A DNA stretch of 5,778 nucleotides, taken from contig DDYJ01000112.1 in the NCBI GenBank assembly GCA_002347905.1, positions 1-5,778 on the forward strand. The letters run 5' to 3'. Source of the DNA: Comamonadaceae bacterium UBA2237 (lineage in GTDB: Bacteria > Pseudomonadota > Gammaproteobacteria > Burkholderiales > Burkholderiaceae_C). Shown one piece after another: positions 5,689-5,778 of the stretch (positions are counted from its first letter, which is position 1; each line of letters starts with the position of its first letter). The notes beneath the pieces were generated by a model that did no database searches, was not told where the DNA came from, and saw only the letters and a list, made by a program, of their open reading frames with translations. The position numbers and the translations under genes were made by a program.

Positions 5689-5778
5689 TCCGCCGACGGA
5701 TGAACCCATCACAAATCCTGTTGAGGACGAAGAAATGGCGTCAGAAGCTCCTGAAAACAACGTACCCGCACCAACTCC
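5657..5778 (+). CDS. Start of a further gene, possibly a second bactofilin (partial, runs off the right edge)
   Basis: An open frame without stop reaches the window edge (40 codons plus two bases). From ATG 5657 it begins MFNKSKTSNVNPPTDEPITN and continues as a Pro/Asp/Glu/Asn-rich, clearly disordered stretch. A start such as MFNKSK and a low-complexity tail before the core are common in bactofilins, and bactofilin genes often flank M23 peptidase genes, but no beta-helix repeat is visible yet, so the family call is inference. ATG 5657 overlaps the peptidase gene by 32 bases and has no good ribosome binding site. An in-frame ATG at 5735 has GAGGA (5723-5727) at correct distance and may be the true start. 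Confidence 0.5.
   Translation, partial: MFNKSKTSNVNPPTDEPITNPVEDEEMASEAPENNVPAPT

Noticed and set aside
1..5778. CRISPR arrays, tRNA/rRNA genes, transposase or phage genes
   Set aside because: No repeat-spacer pattern, cloverleaf, inverted terminal repeats or mobile-element protein was seen by reading; coding density is high and uniform.

Overview
The window looks like a stretch of a moderate-GC betaproteobacterial chromosome. The best guess is Burkholderiales, perhaps Comamonadaceae. This is inferred from protein style (Liv-type transporter, VanA/VanB-type oxygenase parts, a bactofilin plus M23 peptidase pair) and codon use; no rRNA or other phylogenetic marker is present. All convincing genes are on the + strand, and they fall into two unrelated blocks separated by a short AT-rich gap.

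Block 1 (1-4105) is a tightly packed gene string. It starts with the 3' part of a LivH-type permease, followed by a LivM-type permease and the ATPases LivG and LivF. A 32-base gap leads to a single-component VanA-like Rieske non-heme iron oxygenase, and an overlapping gene encodes a small 2Fe-2S ferredoxin. Start and stop codons touch or overlap at livM/livG, livG/livF and oxygenase/ferredoxin, so the string is probably one operon with translational coupling. The inferred job is uptake of an organic acid or aromatic compound by the ABC importer, then oxidation (hydroxylation or O-/N-demethylation) by the oxygenase, with electrons supplied by the ferredoxin. The substrate cannot be read from the sequence. 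The substrate-binding protein and the start of livH lie outside the window. The ferredoxin matches only the C-terminal domain of VanB-type reductases; the flavin and NAD(P)H domains are absent, so a separate reductase must exist elsewhere.

The gap at 4106-4258 holds a candidate intrinsic terminator (4156-4180) and a possible extended -10 promoter (4232-4240) just before the next gene.

Block 2 (4259-5778) is a cell-shape module: a compact bactofilin, a membrane-anchored periplasmic M23 endopeptidase with all catalytic residues present, and the start of a further open frame at the right edge. That frame overlaps the peptidase gene and may encode a second bactofilin. Bactofilins form cytoplasmic membrane-bound filaments that position cell-wall enzymes, so the pair probably works together in local peptidoglycan remodelling.

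No tRNA, rRNA, CRISPR array, insertion sequence or phage gene was seen. All protein families here are known; the most unusual point is the reductase-less VanB-type ferredoxin linked to a Liv transporter.
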